Assembly (NCBI RefSeq): GCF_003144195.1
Contig: NW_020290069.1
Coordinates: 16,890 to 80,889, forward strand
Length of the DNA: 64,000 nt
Source of the DNA: Ceraceosorus guamensis
Lineage: Eukaryota; Basidiomycota; Exobasidiomycetes; Ceraceosorales; Ceraceosoraceae
Direction of reading: 5' to 3'
The translations under genes and the position numbers were made by a program. The notes under the pieces were generated by a model. The model ran no database searches. It was given only the letters and a program-made list of their open reading frames with translations, and was not told the origin of the DNA. Below are positions 44,317 through 56,640 of the stretch, piece after piece (the first letter of the stretch is position 1; every line of letters starts with the position of its first letter).

Positions 44317-45150
44317 AATAGGATCTTGATCGGCGTGGCCGATGCCTGCCACCGCTTGTTGGGAAAAAAGGCCGACCTTTCATGCGCTTCCCTTGTAGAA
44401 TCTTTCTCGTCACCCTTGGTCACCTTTTGCCTTTGAATGTATCATATCCAAACGTCAGCCCCCACCTCTTGCTTCGAGCGCGATGTCATTCCCCCCCAAA
44501 CTCGATCTCCATTTTCTGCGAGATTCGTGCGCTTGATGGGCTTGGCGTGGCTTGAACACCATTACGCTCCTTGATCTCGTCGTCGAAGGGCGCATCTTGC
44601 TGCTCGAACGCGGCGTCATTTGAAAGCGAATGAATGCACTCATCCCGCACACCAGGAAGAGGTTACTCGTGACGTGACTGTTGCAGTCGCGAGAGTCGAG
44701 AGTCGAGAGTCGAGAGTCGAGAGTCGATGACGCGCATCGTGGCCTCCGCGGAGCACAATTTGCACGCGTGCGTGCGTGCGTGCATGCAGCGCAGGGCGCC
44801 TCGCTGCATCGCACGACAGACGCGCAGACGCGATCGAGCGAGGGAGCGATCACAAGGCCAGGCCCCAAAAAACTCGATCACGTGGATCAATAGGGCGCGC
44901 GCGGCATGCACACGCACATGCAACGGCGATGACTCGCTCGCTTGAGCGCCTTTCTTCTACGCCTCGCTCTCGGCTGTCGTAGCGGCGAGTGCAAAGCCCA
45001 CATTTCACGGTGCGTGATTCGTGATTGTGATTGCATTCACTCATTCGCAAACGTCTGTTTCGGTATAGACACAAGAGCCCACCTCACCACTGCAGCACAT
45101 TTTGCACGCATACAGCCCCGCCTCGAAGCGCCCCAGCGGTGATCGATTGG
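44317..45150. other. Gene-free spacer with short tandem repeats
   Basis: No gene is seen. It includes AGAGTCG x5 (44692-44726), GTGC/GCGT runs (44768-44788) and a GTGATTCGTGATTGTGATT tract (45013-45032) shortly before the histidyl-tRNA synthetase start. Confidence 0.5.
44692..44726. repeat. AGAGTCG x5 tandem repeat
   Basis: Five consecutive exact 7-base units. Confidence 0.95.
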
Positions 45151-47363
45151 ATGGTCCTTCGCCTCGCCTCTGCGTTCACACCGCGCTCATTCTATCGAGC
45201 TACGACCGCTACGCCCTCTGCCATCTGGTCAAACCCCACTGATCTCCCCAGTCTCGCAAAGATGTCCGCATCCGCTTCTGCCGCGACGACAGCCGACAGG
45301 ACGGCGCTGATCGCAGCGATCGATGCGCAAGGTTCCAAGGTTCGGTCACTGAAAGAGCAGTCTGCCGATGCTGGGCTTGTCAAGGCAGAGGTGGACGCGT
45401 TGCTGGCTCTGAAGGAGCAGCTAAAGGCTCTGAGCGTCTCCGCTGGCAGCGCGAGCAAGTCTGCCACAGCAGCAACGGGATCCAAGATGGTGCTCAAGAC
45501 GCCCAAAGGTACGCGGGATTGGGAACCTCTGGCCATGGCTGTTCGGTCGCAAGTCTTCGAGAGCATCACGCGCGTCTTTCAAAACCATGGCGCGGTCACC
45601 ATCGACACGCCGGTGTTTGAGAGGAGAGAGATTCTGGCTGGAAAGTATGGAGAGGACAGCAAGCTGATATACGATCTGATGGACCAAGGCGGCGAGCTGT
45701 GCAGCCTGAGGTACGACTTGACTGTGAGTGCAACAGGCTGGCGGAACTTTGGGGGGGCGTGTATGTGCATCACCTCTCAGCAACCCATCACCCCACTCAC
45801 GCGCGCGCGCGCGCACAGGTCCCTTTTGCTCGCTTCGTCGCGATGAACCCGATCGAGTATGGCTCCATGAAGAGGTATCACATTGCAAAGGTGTATCGAA
45901 GGGATCAGCCCGCCCTGTCCAAGGGACGCTTCCGCGAATTCTACCAGTGTGTGAGTGCCGACGAACTTGGCCCCTCGAATGCGCTGCTCAATAGCGACGC
46001 ACTTGAAGCGCCCACACCAAGCTCACCTTTGCGACGACCTGCGTCACCTCCCTCCACACTCTCCAGGACTTTGACATTTCGGGATCGTACGATGCCATGG
46101 TGCCCGATGCGGAGATTCTTTTGATCCTCGTGGAAGCACTCACTGCACTCGACTTGGGCTCCTTCACAGTCAAGATCAACCATCGCAAAATCTTGGACGG
46201 AATCTTTGACGTGTGCGGAGTACCGGCGGACAAGACGAGACAGATTTCTAGCGCAGTGGATAAGCTGGACAAGAGCCCCTGGGAAGAGGTCAGGAGGGAA
46301 ATGACGGTGGAGAAGGGACTCGATGGGGAGACTGCTGATCGGATCGGAGAGTACGTCAAGCTAAAGGGTGAGTGTGGACGTGGCCTTCGTGCGAACGTGA
46401 GTGCGCACCTTACGCCTGAGTAATGTCTCGTCTTGTTCAGGCGGCAGAGATCTCATCACAAAGCTGTTCGGCGATGCGAGACTGACTTCCAGCGCGAGGG
46501 CGGTGGAAGGCCTCAAGGATATGGCGACGCTCTACGATTATCTGGACATTTATGGAATTTCTGAAAAGATGAGCTTCGATCTGAGCCTTGCCCGCGGATT
46601 AGACTACTACACCGGCATCATCTACGAGGCGATCACTGCCGCTTCTGCGCCGCCCTCTTTCGCAGCTGCAAGTGGTGCGGAGGTATCGGGCGCGCAAGCA
46701 GAACAGTCGAAAGCAAAATCGAAAAAGAAGACGGCACAGGGAGAGGAGGAAGAGATCGACGAGTCCACGGTAGGCGTGGGCTCCATCGCTGCTGGTGGAC
46801 GGTACGACAATCTCGTTGGCATGTTCAGCGGCAGCAAGAAGCTCGACTCGGTACCTTGCGTCGGCGTCTCCATAGGCGTGGAGAGGGTATTTGCGATTCT
46901 GATGCAGAGGATCAAGGAAGCGGAAAGGAATGGAGAAAAGTCTCGCTTCAGGGCCAAGCCGGTGGATTGCTTTGTGATGAGCATGGGTGGGGATGGCTTT
47001 TTGAAGGAGCGCATGAAGGTCGCAAAGCTGCTGTGGGATGCCGGCATCAAGGTGAGCTGTGGCGCAAAGTGAGCTGTGGCACGTGCTCACCACCTGACTC
47101 GGAATCGTCGTCTGCTCGTGTTCATGCAGGCAGAGTTCTTGTACAAGGCGAAGCCCAAACCCGGACCGCAATTTGCAGCTGCTGAAAAGGATGGCGTGCC
47201 GCTCACGGTCATCTTGGCACCTGAGGAGTGGGCTTCGCAAGAAGTGAGGGTGAAGGAGCAAAAGGGCAAGGATAGCGTAGAGGGACAGGGAAAGGGGCAA
47301 GTCGTCGGGCTGGACCAGCTGGCTGCGTATGTCGCTCGTCTCTTGAAAGAGAATGCGGCCTGA
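45151..47363 (+). CDS. HTS1: Histidyl-tRNA synthetase, probably dual cytosolic/mitochondrial
   Basis: Five exons: 45151-45723, 45819-45950, 46067-46367, 46441-47051 and 47130-47363; phases agree, giving 616 residues from the upstream ATG. From that ATG the first ~37 residues are basic and hydrophobic without acids ([17 protein letters not shown]), a likely mitochondrial presequence. A second in-frame ATG at 45262 ([10 protein letters not shown]) would give the cytosolic form of 579 residues. Next come a WHEP-like helix ([20 protein letters not shown]), motif 1 around [10 protein letters not shown], motif 2 (SLRYDLT, then [20 protein letters not shown], split by introns 1 and 2), the HisRS signature ARGLDYYTG, and motif 3 (GVSIGVERV). 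A C-terminal anticodon-binding domain follows. It charges tRNA-His. One gene making both forms by alternative start is known for yeast HTS1; here it is inferred. Confidence 0.95.
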
Positions 47364-47939
47364 AGTAGACTTTGCTGCTTCGTAATACCACGCTGTCCTG
47401 GTTGCGCGCGCCAGTCGAGTGGTGACCGTCATTTGTCGAGTGGATGCAGACTTGAGTGTGGTTGAAATCGACGATGCTCTCGCCCACAGACGCAAGACCG
47501 TGTGCGTCTTGAATCTTTCGCACAGGCTCGGGGCCGGAGGCATTCGAAGTCAAGATTGTCTCTCTACACGTGACACGACTGCGCACGCGCGCGTGCGGCC
47601 TCCACAAAGCTCGCCGAGTTTGTCGCGGGGCATTTGATTATTCGCGCATACACGCAGCTTTCCCCACACGACCATCATCGTCATCACCAGCGGGCAAAGA
47701 CTCCTTTGCTCTCTCTCCCACGCGGTGTCCCCCACTCGCGACTTTTGTTCGGCCACAGGTTGATCAATCCGTAGCCATATCCAGAAGCGGCTGCGGTCGC
47801 TGCCCTGCCCGTGCCGTCCAATGCCGACGGCGCTCCACTCGCGCACGGAGGAGTAGGCAGGCGGGCGAGTCCTGCAGTCGAGCTGGCAGTGTAACGCTCT
47901 CGGCGCGGCCCCAAGCTGCCAACAGCGCACATCCGCACC
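47364..47939. other. Intergenic spacer between tandem genes
   Basis: A 576-bp spacer carrying the 3' region of the synthetase gene and the promoter of the XPF gene. No gene and no clear motif beyond short GCGCGC runs near 47582-47595. Confidence 0.5.
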
Positions 47940-50900
47940 ATGTCCCGACGAGATGGAGCGCTTCCTGCCAGCTTCGTCGATGCCTCGGGCTCCACTAGGC
48001 GAGGCTCACGCGCTGGAAGTCGAGCGTCCTCTGTTCTCCCTGCCTCTTCCTCTCGCACGTCGTCGATAGCCGCAACAAGAGAGCGCGACGGGTCGTCGTT
48101 GCCCGAAACGCTGGATGCGCAATCGCAGTCCATCCTGCATCCACACCCGCACTCCCACCTGTCCACCCTTTTGCCCTTTCAGCGACAGATTCTGCAATCC
48201 TTGATCCCGCCGCCTGATGCTCCGCTGGATGAAGGGGATGCACTGACCATTCTTGCCCGAGGATTGGGTCTGAGGACGATCATCAGCGCACTGCTAAGGT
48301 GCTACGACAGTCAGGACGCGCTCATCCTGCTGGTGAATGCGGGCGAAGAGGAGAGCGCTGGAATCGCCGCGGAGCTGGACCTGATGGGAGCGAGAAAGCC
48401 TGGCTTGAGGAGAATCGTGCACGACAGCAACGTCAGCAGCAGGTGAGTAGCGCCGCGCGCGCGCGCGCGATGTGAGGGGGCATGATTGGCCGAGAGCGCG
48501 CTTTCTGATGCACTGTCTGCGCGGGTGTATGCGCGGGTGTAGGCAAGAGCTGTATGCCGCTGGCGGACTGCTCTCCATCACCTCGAGAATCCTTATTGTC
48601 GACATGCTCAACCACAAGATTCCCATCAGCAAGGTGGCTGGCATCGTGGTGATGCACGCCGAGGAGTGAGTGCGGCCTTGAGAGTGCTAGCGCGCAGAGC
48701 TCAACGAGGACCTGCTCGACTGATCAGCACGCTCTCCCCTCGGCCAGGATCACGCCTCTTTGCACCGAGTCGTTCATTGCGCGGATGTACCGCGAAGAGA
48801 ACAAGGACGGCTTTTTAAAGGCTTTTTCGGACGATGCAGACCGCTTTGCCATTGGACTGAGTCCTCTGCAGACCGTGCTCGGTCAATTGCGGATACGAGA
48901 AGTGAGGGTGTGGCCCAGGTGAGCGAATGCGTCACGCTCTACTGCCGCGCAGAATGCCGCCCTCCTCACCCAGAGCTGGGCGCACACAGATTCCACAAAT
49001 CCGTCATTCGGGACCTGGGCTCAGGAAGGGGAGACGTGATACAGCTGCACCAACCGCTCTCTAGAAGCATGCGCGCCATTCAGACGGCAATCGTCGAGTG
49101 TCTCGACGCAACTCTGGGCGAGCTGAAACGAGGAGCTGGGAATGTGAGCAGAGCGCGCGCGAATCCGTAGAGGCGGAATGTGGCGCGCAAATTGAAGCAC
49201 TTGCCCTCCTCATGCAGGTCGACATTGAAGATTGCACCGTCGAGAATGCCCTCTTTAGATCTTTCGACGCTATCGTGCGCAGGCAGCTCGATCCCGTCTG
49301 GCACCGTGTAGGAGCAAAGACTCGTCAGCTGGTCGGCGATCTCTCCACTTTGAGAGGCCTTTTGAGGTACGTCGGGGGGCGGATGCAGGGGTCGATTCGC
49401 GTGGCAGCTCACCTTTTCTCCCCCTTGCCAGGTTCCTTCTCGCGTACGACGCAGTGCGTTTCAACCAATATCTAGAGACTATATTGGCACACCAACCGCG
49501 CACCGGCTTGCCGTCCGAGTATGCGTCAGGCGGACCTAGCCCCTGGCTCTTTATGGACGCTGCAAATACCATCCTTGGCGAGGCGAAGCGTCGCGTGTAC
49601 GTTGGAGAGGTCTCTGCTTCTGCGGAGCTGAACATTGACGCCGGCGAGGAGGAGGCAGACGAAGTGGACGAAGAGGCAGAAGCTTTTGCAGCGGCCCACC
49701 AAGCGAGTCTCAACGAGGAGTTTGCCGAAGCGGAAGCCGCTCTTCGTGGCGGTAGCGCTGCCAAAGGGCAAAGCACGCGCAAAAAGAAAGATCGACTTTG
49801 GTGGATGCCTCCTGGCCTGGAAGCCGTGCTGGAAGAGAATCCAAAGTGGCACTTGCTGCGAGAGGTGCTGGATGAGATTGAACAGGAAGTGCATTGGAGC
49901 ACCGTTGATTTGAGTGAGTGAGGCGAGCACCGTTGATTTGAGTGAGTAAGGGCGACCACGGTGCTGAACACGGGTCTCGATGTACAGCACAAAAGCAAAA
50001 GAACACTATCCTGGTCATGGTGGACTCGGATCAGACTTGCGGTCAGCTTCGAGAGTACTTGGCCAAGATGAAGCCCCTGAGGCACGGCCCTTCTGGTTTG
50101 GAAGACGCAGACGATCCAAATCCGGGGAGGAAAATGATGGAGAGACGACTGAAGCATCACCTCTTTTGGAAAGGCAATATGGGATCTGCTGCGTCGAATG
50201 TGCCCGGCAACGCAGCCGCGAATCCGAGTGCTGATGGACGAAGCGCCACGAACGGCCACGCGTATGGCGCGAGCGAACACGATGGACGGTCCGCGGCGCT
50301 GAAGAGGAAGGACCAGGCAGCTGAATTTGATCGGCATGCTAGCGCTCTCAAAAGGCGAAGGCGACGCGGCGGAGCTGTCGGTGGGGTTCCTTTGACTCGA
50401 GTCAAGGGCGGCGCAGCCGAAAGGGGCGCCGACATGGACAAGGAGTCGGACAGCGTGGCGACATTGTGAGTGGTGCGGCGGCTGTCTTTAGTGAAGCGGC
50501 GGGCGGTCTTACGAATCCGAACGGTGTCGACGCTGTGCTGCTCTGCCTCAGCATGTCCCAAGCGCTTGCACGTGGACGAGAAGAAGCGATCATGAGCGGT
50601 GCCACCGAAGCGGACATTGAAATGCCAAGCATCGTAGATCTGGATGCAGATGACGATGATGTGGGAGATCAAGACGAGGAAGAAGGTGGTGCGAAAGGCG
50701 GACTGGTAAACGCGATCGCTCCCCCATCCACCCAAATGCTCAGTCAAATGGAGTTTGAAAATTACTTTGGCATACTTAGTCCCGAAGAGCTGGTCGTTGT
50801 GCGACCGTATCGGGGCGATGCAGATGACAATATGCTGCAAGAGCTCAAACCGCGCTTTATAGTGTTGTACGACCCCAATCCCGCGTTTGTTAGGCGTTTG

Positions 50901-52167
50901 GAGGTGAGAGGAGTGTCTTGTGGCAGAAAAATTTTGCGTGCGAGGGCGAAAGCTAACGACGATTTTGCGCCGCAGTGCTACAGAGCTTCACCCATTGCCA
51001 ATGCCGTCAGAGTCTACTTTCTCATGTACGCCGAGAGCGTAGAAGAGCAGCGCTACTTGTCGGAAATGCGTCGAGAAAAGGAATCCTTTGAGCGCCTCAT
51101 CCGAGAAAAGGCGAACATGGCTTTGCCTCTGCTCGCAGATGGGCGACCCTCGACCGAGGTGGAGCAACCTCTCCGAACGATCAATTCGAGAATGGCTGGG
51201 GGCCAGATCTCCGTCACAAACGAGACGCCGAGGATCATCGTCGATATGAGAGAGTTCAGATCCAGCTTGCCGTCCATGCTCCATGCCGCGGGTGTCGAGG
51301 TCAAGCCTTGCACCTTGCAGGTAGGTGATTATGTCCTCTCACCGGAAATGTGCGTCGAGAGGAAGAGCTTGTCGGATCTGGTGCAGTCATTCAACTCGGG
51401 TAGATTGTGAGTGCGCATGCGAGACGTGCGGTCCGCGACACTGCTGAATGTACAGAGCAAAAACGATTGCTGGGAGTGATGGCGAACAGGTACACTCAGT
51501 GCGAGATGATGTCCATCCACTACACTCATCCGATTCTACTCATCGAGTTTGACGAGCGCAAAAGCTTTTCGCTGCAGGTAAGCCGGCGGCGCGGCGCTCG
51601 CGAGTCTGGTGATGCGTCTGACCCTCGTGTGCGTCTGACCCTCGTGTATGCCAGACCGTATCCGAAGCAAAGACGCACGGACGGTCTACCAATGTGCGCA
51701 CAACCAAGCCTCACGAGCTCGACATTCAGAGCAAATTGGTTCTGCTCACCTCGGCTTTCCACCGCCTCCGCGTTGTTTGGTCGTCTTCTTCCCATCAGAC
51801 GGCAAACATCTTTTTGGATCTCAAGGCATCTTACGACGAGCCGGACATGGCTCGAGTCGCCGCTGTAGGCACCGACGAGAATAGCGCGAACAACGAGACG
51901 GCCTTGTCCGCTGCTGGCTTGGCCGGCGGATACAATCTCACGCCACAGGAGATCCTGCTCAGTCTTCCAGGCATCACCACGAAGAATGTGCACTACGTCA
52001 TGGGCGCTGTCAGGGATCTGACAGAGCTGTGCGATCTGAACGAAGAGGAGCTGACCAAGCTCATTGGCAACGAGCCAGGCAAGACGCTTCATCGCTTTTT
52101 GACACGTAACACGCTGCGGAAACCTAGCTTGCTCCGTCCGAGCGCCCAAGGTGCGAGGAATTTCTAG
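47940..52167 (+). CDS. RAD1: XPF/Rad1 structure-specific endonuclease, nucleotide excision repair
   Basis: Eleven exons with agreeing phases: 47940-48442, 48543-48665, 48748-48918, 48990-49143, 49218-49366, 49432-49913, 49988-50465, 50552-50903, 50976-51406, 51490-51577 and 51655-52167; 1,147 residues. The N-terminal half is the degenerate helicase-like region of XPF (PFQRQILQSL, ILIVDMLNHKIP, TILVMVDSDQT). A Lys/Arg-rich and acidic disordered insert follows. The ERCC4 nuclease domain carries the catalytic pattern VDMREFRSSLP and GDYVLSPEMCVERKSLSDL (GDx4-6ERKx3D type). A tandem helix-hairpin-helix domain closes the protein (LLSLPGITTKNVHYVMGAV). XPF pairs with ERCC1/Rad10 and cuts 5' of lesions in excision repair and single-strand annealing. 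The stop codon lies inside a 50-bp tandem duplication. Confidence 0.95.
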
Positions 52168-52240
52168 CGCGAGCGGGCGGGTGCGAGACGAGCGCCCGAG
52201 GTGCGAGGAATTTCGAGCGCGAGCGGGCGGGTGCGAGTGC
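52141..52240. repeat. 50-bp tandem duplication spanning the XPF stop codon
   Basis: Units 52141-52190 and 52191-52240 share AGCGCCC(A/G)AGGTGCGAGGAA and differ at few positions. In unit 1 the XPF frame ends at TAG (52165-52167). The matching bases of unit 2 read GAG. Confidence 0.95.
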
Positions 52241-52927
52241 GCAAGGTGCGAGGACGACAAGCGCGCGCGGGACTCGATCTCAGGAACATGTAGCACCACA
52301 GCACCGAATGCATGCATGATGGTCCACGGACGATCAGTGGAATGTTGGCGTCACGCGGCTGCGAAAACGTCGCTTGAGAGACTTTTATCGAGGGGCGCAG
52401 AGTGTCACCCTTTGGCTCTGCAAGTCGAGTTTGCATTGCCGTTTGTAGATTCTATCCTTTTCCGACTCGCCATGCGCACAAACTCGACTGCAAAGTCAGT
52501 TCGAAAAACATGCACTTGACGTGCGACACGTCGCGCCAATAAGTTGCACACGGTGCATCCGAGTGTATCTGCAATTGACCCAAGTCTACCCGTGACCCGC
52601 TACTCACCCTTCAGTCTCTGCTCACCTTTCGCGACCCGCCTGCTCACGTCATTCTTTCACGCCTAAGACACGCGGATGATGATGGTATTGAGGTAAGATC
52701 TATAGTGGGACATGCGGGTGTATATGTAGGCGCGCATCTAGGCGCGCATCGTGCGTCGATGCACGTGACACATTCGTTACCATCAGACTGCACGCTCACC
52801 CTCTCTCCTTCAGAAGCAGCTTCGCGCTCTCGCTCAGTGACACGAGTTTGTCGTAAGGGTGAGTCTGTCACTCGAGCGCACGCTCGTTCAAACTTTTCAT
52901 TGACGCGACACTCTGCACAGCAGGAAA
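52168..52927. other. Intergenic spacer at the edge of the subtelomere
   Basis: No gene is assigned. A good donor (GTGAGT at 52859) and acceptor (CACAG ending 52920) bracket a possible intron just before the next ORF's ATG. That ORF may therefore have a 5' non-coding or short coding exon ending about 52858, but the coding phases do not agree. Confidence 0.45.
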
Positions 52928-55900
52928 ATGTGTGTACCAGATGCCGTCAAGAATGTGGACCCGCTCGCCCACCGCACCTCTCCTCTCTTGTCCCTGAGAG
53001 TCAGCAAGCGTCGCGATGGGCCTGCAGACTTTGAACGGGACCTGGACCCAGAGGAACAGAGGGCATGGAAGAAGCAAAAGGTGGAGGTGACCACGGCAAA
53101 GCTTTCAAGAGCGCTGGAGAAGCATGCCGCAGACATGCCTGATGTGGTTCTGAGGCAGGAGCTTCAGGTTCTTTGGACAGAGCAACAACCACTCCTGGAA
53201 GCAAAGTCACTCGGCCTCCTTGACGCTGTCAATGCGCGACTTGCGCTTCAAGGGATTGCACAGGTCAGCAAGAGTTCCTGGGACATGTACCTGGCACCAA
53301 GCGAGGCCCTACTCCTTGGTATGGACTCTGGGCGCTTCTCGCCGCAAGAATTGCAGCTGAAAGAGTCTGCCACCAACGTCACGCAAGATGCGCACTTCTA
53401 CTGGAGGTGCAGATCATCTGGAGGAACCTTTGACCAAGCTCACTACTGCTCACCCGACAATGCCCACCTACTCTTCGCTGCTCAATTCCCCACCTCGGCC
53501 TTGGCACCATTTTTCCTCCAAGAGACCCTGATCGGCAGGTCCGACAATTACTTTGGTTTTCCAGTCATGTCTCCGGCGCAGAGAGAGCTCGTAACGATGA
53601 GAAAGGAGAGAGTTGCACCATGCTCACCAAATTTTTGTCAAGTTTGGGAGAGCGACACTCGGCATTCATCACGTTTGACTTACCAAGTTTGTCCATCCCG
53701 CTTGAAGAAGAAGAGACAACTGCCCCATCATGGCAGGATGTGTGCCACGTGCAATTGAACAACAAGCTTAGAGTCCAAATGGTGCAAGCAGCCAAGCTGA
53801 CAGCAAAAAAGGACGTGGCCGTCCAAGAAATCCTCTTGCAAAAGGTGGCTGGTCTTACTTTTCCAATGCCATCCTTCAAGACGACGACGCTCAAAGCTGC
53901 GGGTTCATCTAAAGCCACGACCTCCCCCGCGATCGATGCCGTGCTGGAGACCGTACCTGCTATCGGCATCGTTGAGAGAGTCCTCATCAATCTTGGTCCA
54001 CCCACAAGATCCTTCAACAGTGCTCGATATGGCGGCATCTTGACGGACCAGATCGTCTTGAACCAGCAAACCGAGATTGAGCAGGAAGTTCAAGATGTTT
54101 GCGCGGCGTATACCATCTCGACACCGGCCGACACTGCACAAGCACCCAGCGCAGTTACTGCGCCGACAACATTGCCCTCCGCTCATCTCGCTGACGATGC
54201 CCCGGCCTACACCCACATGCTCTCTTGGCAGCTCACAGCCAGAGAGTGGTGGCTCGTCAACCGGCCTCGCGCTCATCATCGCATTGTTGGCCTGCAAGCA
54301 GCCAGGCAAGCCGCCAGGAACGCGGTACACGGATTGGATGCTCTCTCTCCCGCAGAGCCTGCCCAGATCATCTGCGTCGGAAAGGACATCACCATGGGTG
54401 ACATTCTCGGTCACACGACATTCTTCGGTGAGGCAGCGGGCAGCGGGCCCAAGCTCTGGAGATACCTCTCTGCGCAAGCAGGGCTCGAGACCGGACCTTT
54501 CCTGGATCTCTTTGCCTCAACACTCGATGAGCATTACGAGTGGATCATTCATCTAGTGTGCTTGCGATGGATCCTCCTCGGCGTTCAGTGGCTCCGAAGG
54601 CGAAGAGGCGTGGCCTATCCTGCAGTGTTGGCGCTGCTGTCTTCCGAAGTCGCCTCTACACTGTTGAGGGCAAATTCGACGACGGTCGAAATGCACAAGT
54701 ATGCAGGGACAATCTCGGTCGTGGAGGGACTTGACGCCGTCGCTGTTGTGCTCCCGCACCCTGGATCCCTCAAGTACGACGGGTCTCCCGTCCGTCAGAG
54801 CGCCCTCGCTCAGCTAATCTTCCTCTGCTGCCTAAAGCTGAGAGCGCTCCAGCACATGGCGCCGAACTTCGTCGGCGACCCCTTGGCACTGAAGAAAGCT
54901 GCAGATTCAGCGACCCCCAAGCTGGACGCAGAGATCAGCCAAGTCAAAGACGATTACCGAGCATGGCAGACAGTGCGGTCTGCCAGAGGCCTGGCAACTA
55001 ACCTCAAAGCCTTGGAAGCACTGTCAGATGGTGAAGCTTGGCGGCAAGCCCAGCAAAAATCAGCCCACTCTAGCAAGCACAGCATCCAGACGGCTTTATT
55101 GACAGAGAAGAGCTCTGCCGGCCCCGCGCGCATCGCACAAGGCCAGCGATTTGTCGAACTTGCGCAGAGCAATCCCCTCGCAAGGGTCCCCTGCCCGCAG
55201 GGCCTCACCGTGGGCGATCAAGGCTGGTGGGCGTGGCTCATTTCATTGCCCCCAGGTCTCGACGTTGGCAGAGCAGCCGGCGTCTTCGACAGTCAAGCAG
55301 GTCAGACCGCCTGCCTTGCACCGGAAACTGCCATGGGCCTTCTCTGCTCAGCGCGATCTACGTATAGAAGCCGCCAAGTGTTCTCCTTCTCCTGTCGCCA
55401 CTGTGGTGTAACTGGACTCGCAAGAGAAGAGTTCCACCACACCTGTTCCGGCCGCACCTTCACCATGATCACGGATGCAAACGACCTGCAATCTGTTGAG
55501 CTGCTCTGGCCATCCGACGTTCAGCGCTGGCTACAGCAAGTCAATGCACCGCAGCCCCTCCTTCTTCGCGCCGTCACATACCCCGCTTCCCGCTTCCTTC
55601 CGGTCGCTCTGCAGGGCTGCGTCCTGCCCACCGACACAGTCTACGCAGAGCCCGAAACACCGCTGACCAGCGACTTCCTGCTCGCGCAAGCAGTCGACCA
55701 TCTCGTCTTGCGCACCAGGCGCACGGATGCACAACTGGGAATAGCAGGAGACGCCGACATGCGCAAGACGCTCAAAGGCCTCATCGACTACATTGGTCGA
55801 GACATGGCGTCAGGCGATACAGCAGTGGAGCAGCAGGAAGACCCAGACAACCCGTTGCCATTCTGCAACACAGCGCGCTGGTTCACTTGCAACGTGCAAG

Positions 55901-56256
55901 GCTGCCTCAAGCGCCACCTAGCAATCCCGACTGGCCAGAACCAGACCATAAAGCGGCACTGCAAGCGCAAAGCCACTCCCAGCCCCGCGCTTCTTGCATT
56001 CAGGGACATGCTGCTTGACTGGCAGCGCAAGATTCTCCAACATCGTGCCATCAAGTGTGCCACGCATCACAAGGCCGCTGGCCAAGCCGCAACCTTGCTG
56101 CAGTTCTTTGGCTGGGGTAGAGACCCTGCTCAGCTGCTCACAGTTCAACCCTCGGACCTGACCGTTCCGCTGGACAATGCGGACGCCATGCAACAGAAGT
56201 CTACTGAGTGCAGAGGATTGGGGCTACCAGCAGCTGGTGTTCCCAACCAGCAATAA
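52928..56256 (+). CDS. Large unrecognised subtelomeric protein, two overlapping frames
   Basis: ATG at 52928 opens one frame that reads sensibly to about 53590 and ends at 53758. A second frame reads sensibly from about 53620 to a TAA at 56254-56256 (878 codons from its own ATG). Together they would make about 1,090 residues. A 62-nt intron at 53591-53652 (GTAACG donor, weak GAG AG acceptor) would join them in phase; a frameshift is the alternative. I recognise no family. Visible features are two Cys/His clusters that could bind zinc (CRHCGVTGLAREEFHHTC, and FTCNVQGCLKRHLAIPTGQN continuing to a His-Cys pair), an amphipathic stretch (HYEWIIHLVCLRWILLGVQW), and Ala/Gln-rich helices. A decayed copy of its C-terminal part lies 0.4 kb downstream. 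Location and duplication suggest a subtelomeric multicopy gene or a mobile-element protein. Confidence 0.5.
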
Positions 56257-56391
56257 CATACTACCGGGCCAATCACTGAAGCAAACCCTCACCCTTACAG
56301 CAAACTATACTTGGCAGGAGCAGGGTCCTCCACGCCAATGTTGACAGAGGCTGACCACGGTCAGCTTGCCAAGCATGTACACCTAGCGCAC

Positions 56392-56640
56392 ACCCCTCAA
56401 TTAGAGCAAGCCGGTGTGACCTGTGACGGACCGGTGATGTTGCTGGCAGCGCAAGCTTCTCCAACATTGTGTCATTCTCGCTTGCATGCGCTACACAATA
56501 CAAGGCTGCCAGCACGGCTGCTACTTTGCCGAAAATTTCTGACTGGGATAGAGACCCTGCTCAGTCCAAGCTTTGAACCTCCAGGTGCCCCTTGCTCACA
56601 GTGTGCCTCTGACTCAAGTCCACATGTCCTGCAAAGGACC
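56392..56640 (+). pseudogene. Decayed partial duplicate of the 3' end of the upstream large ORF
   Basis: Bases around 56445-56470 (TGGCAGCGCAAGCTTCTCCA) match those around 56020-56042 (TGGCAGCGCAAGATTCTCCA). Both are followed, after a similar spacing, by TAGAGACCCTGCTCAG (about 56113 and 56550), and the intervening text aligns with small indels. No open frame is kept. It is a relic copy of the last ~80 codons. The exact borders are approximate. Confidence 0.65.
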
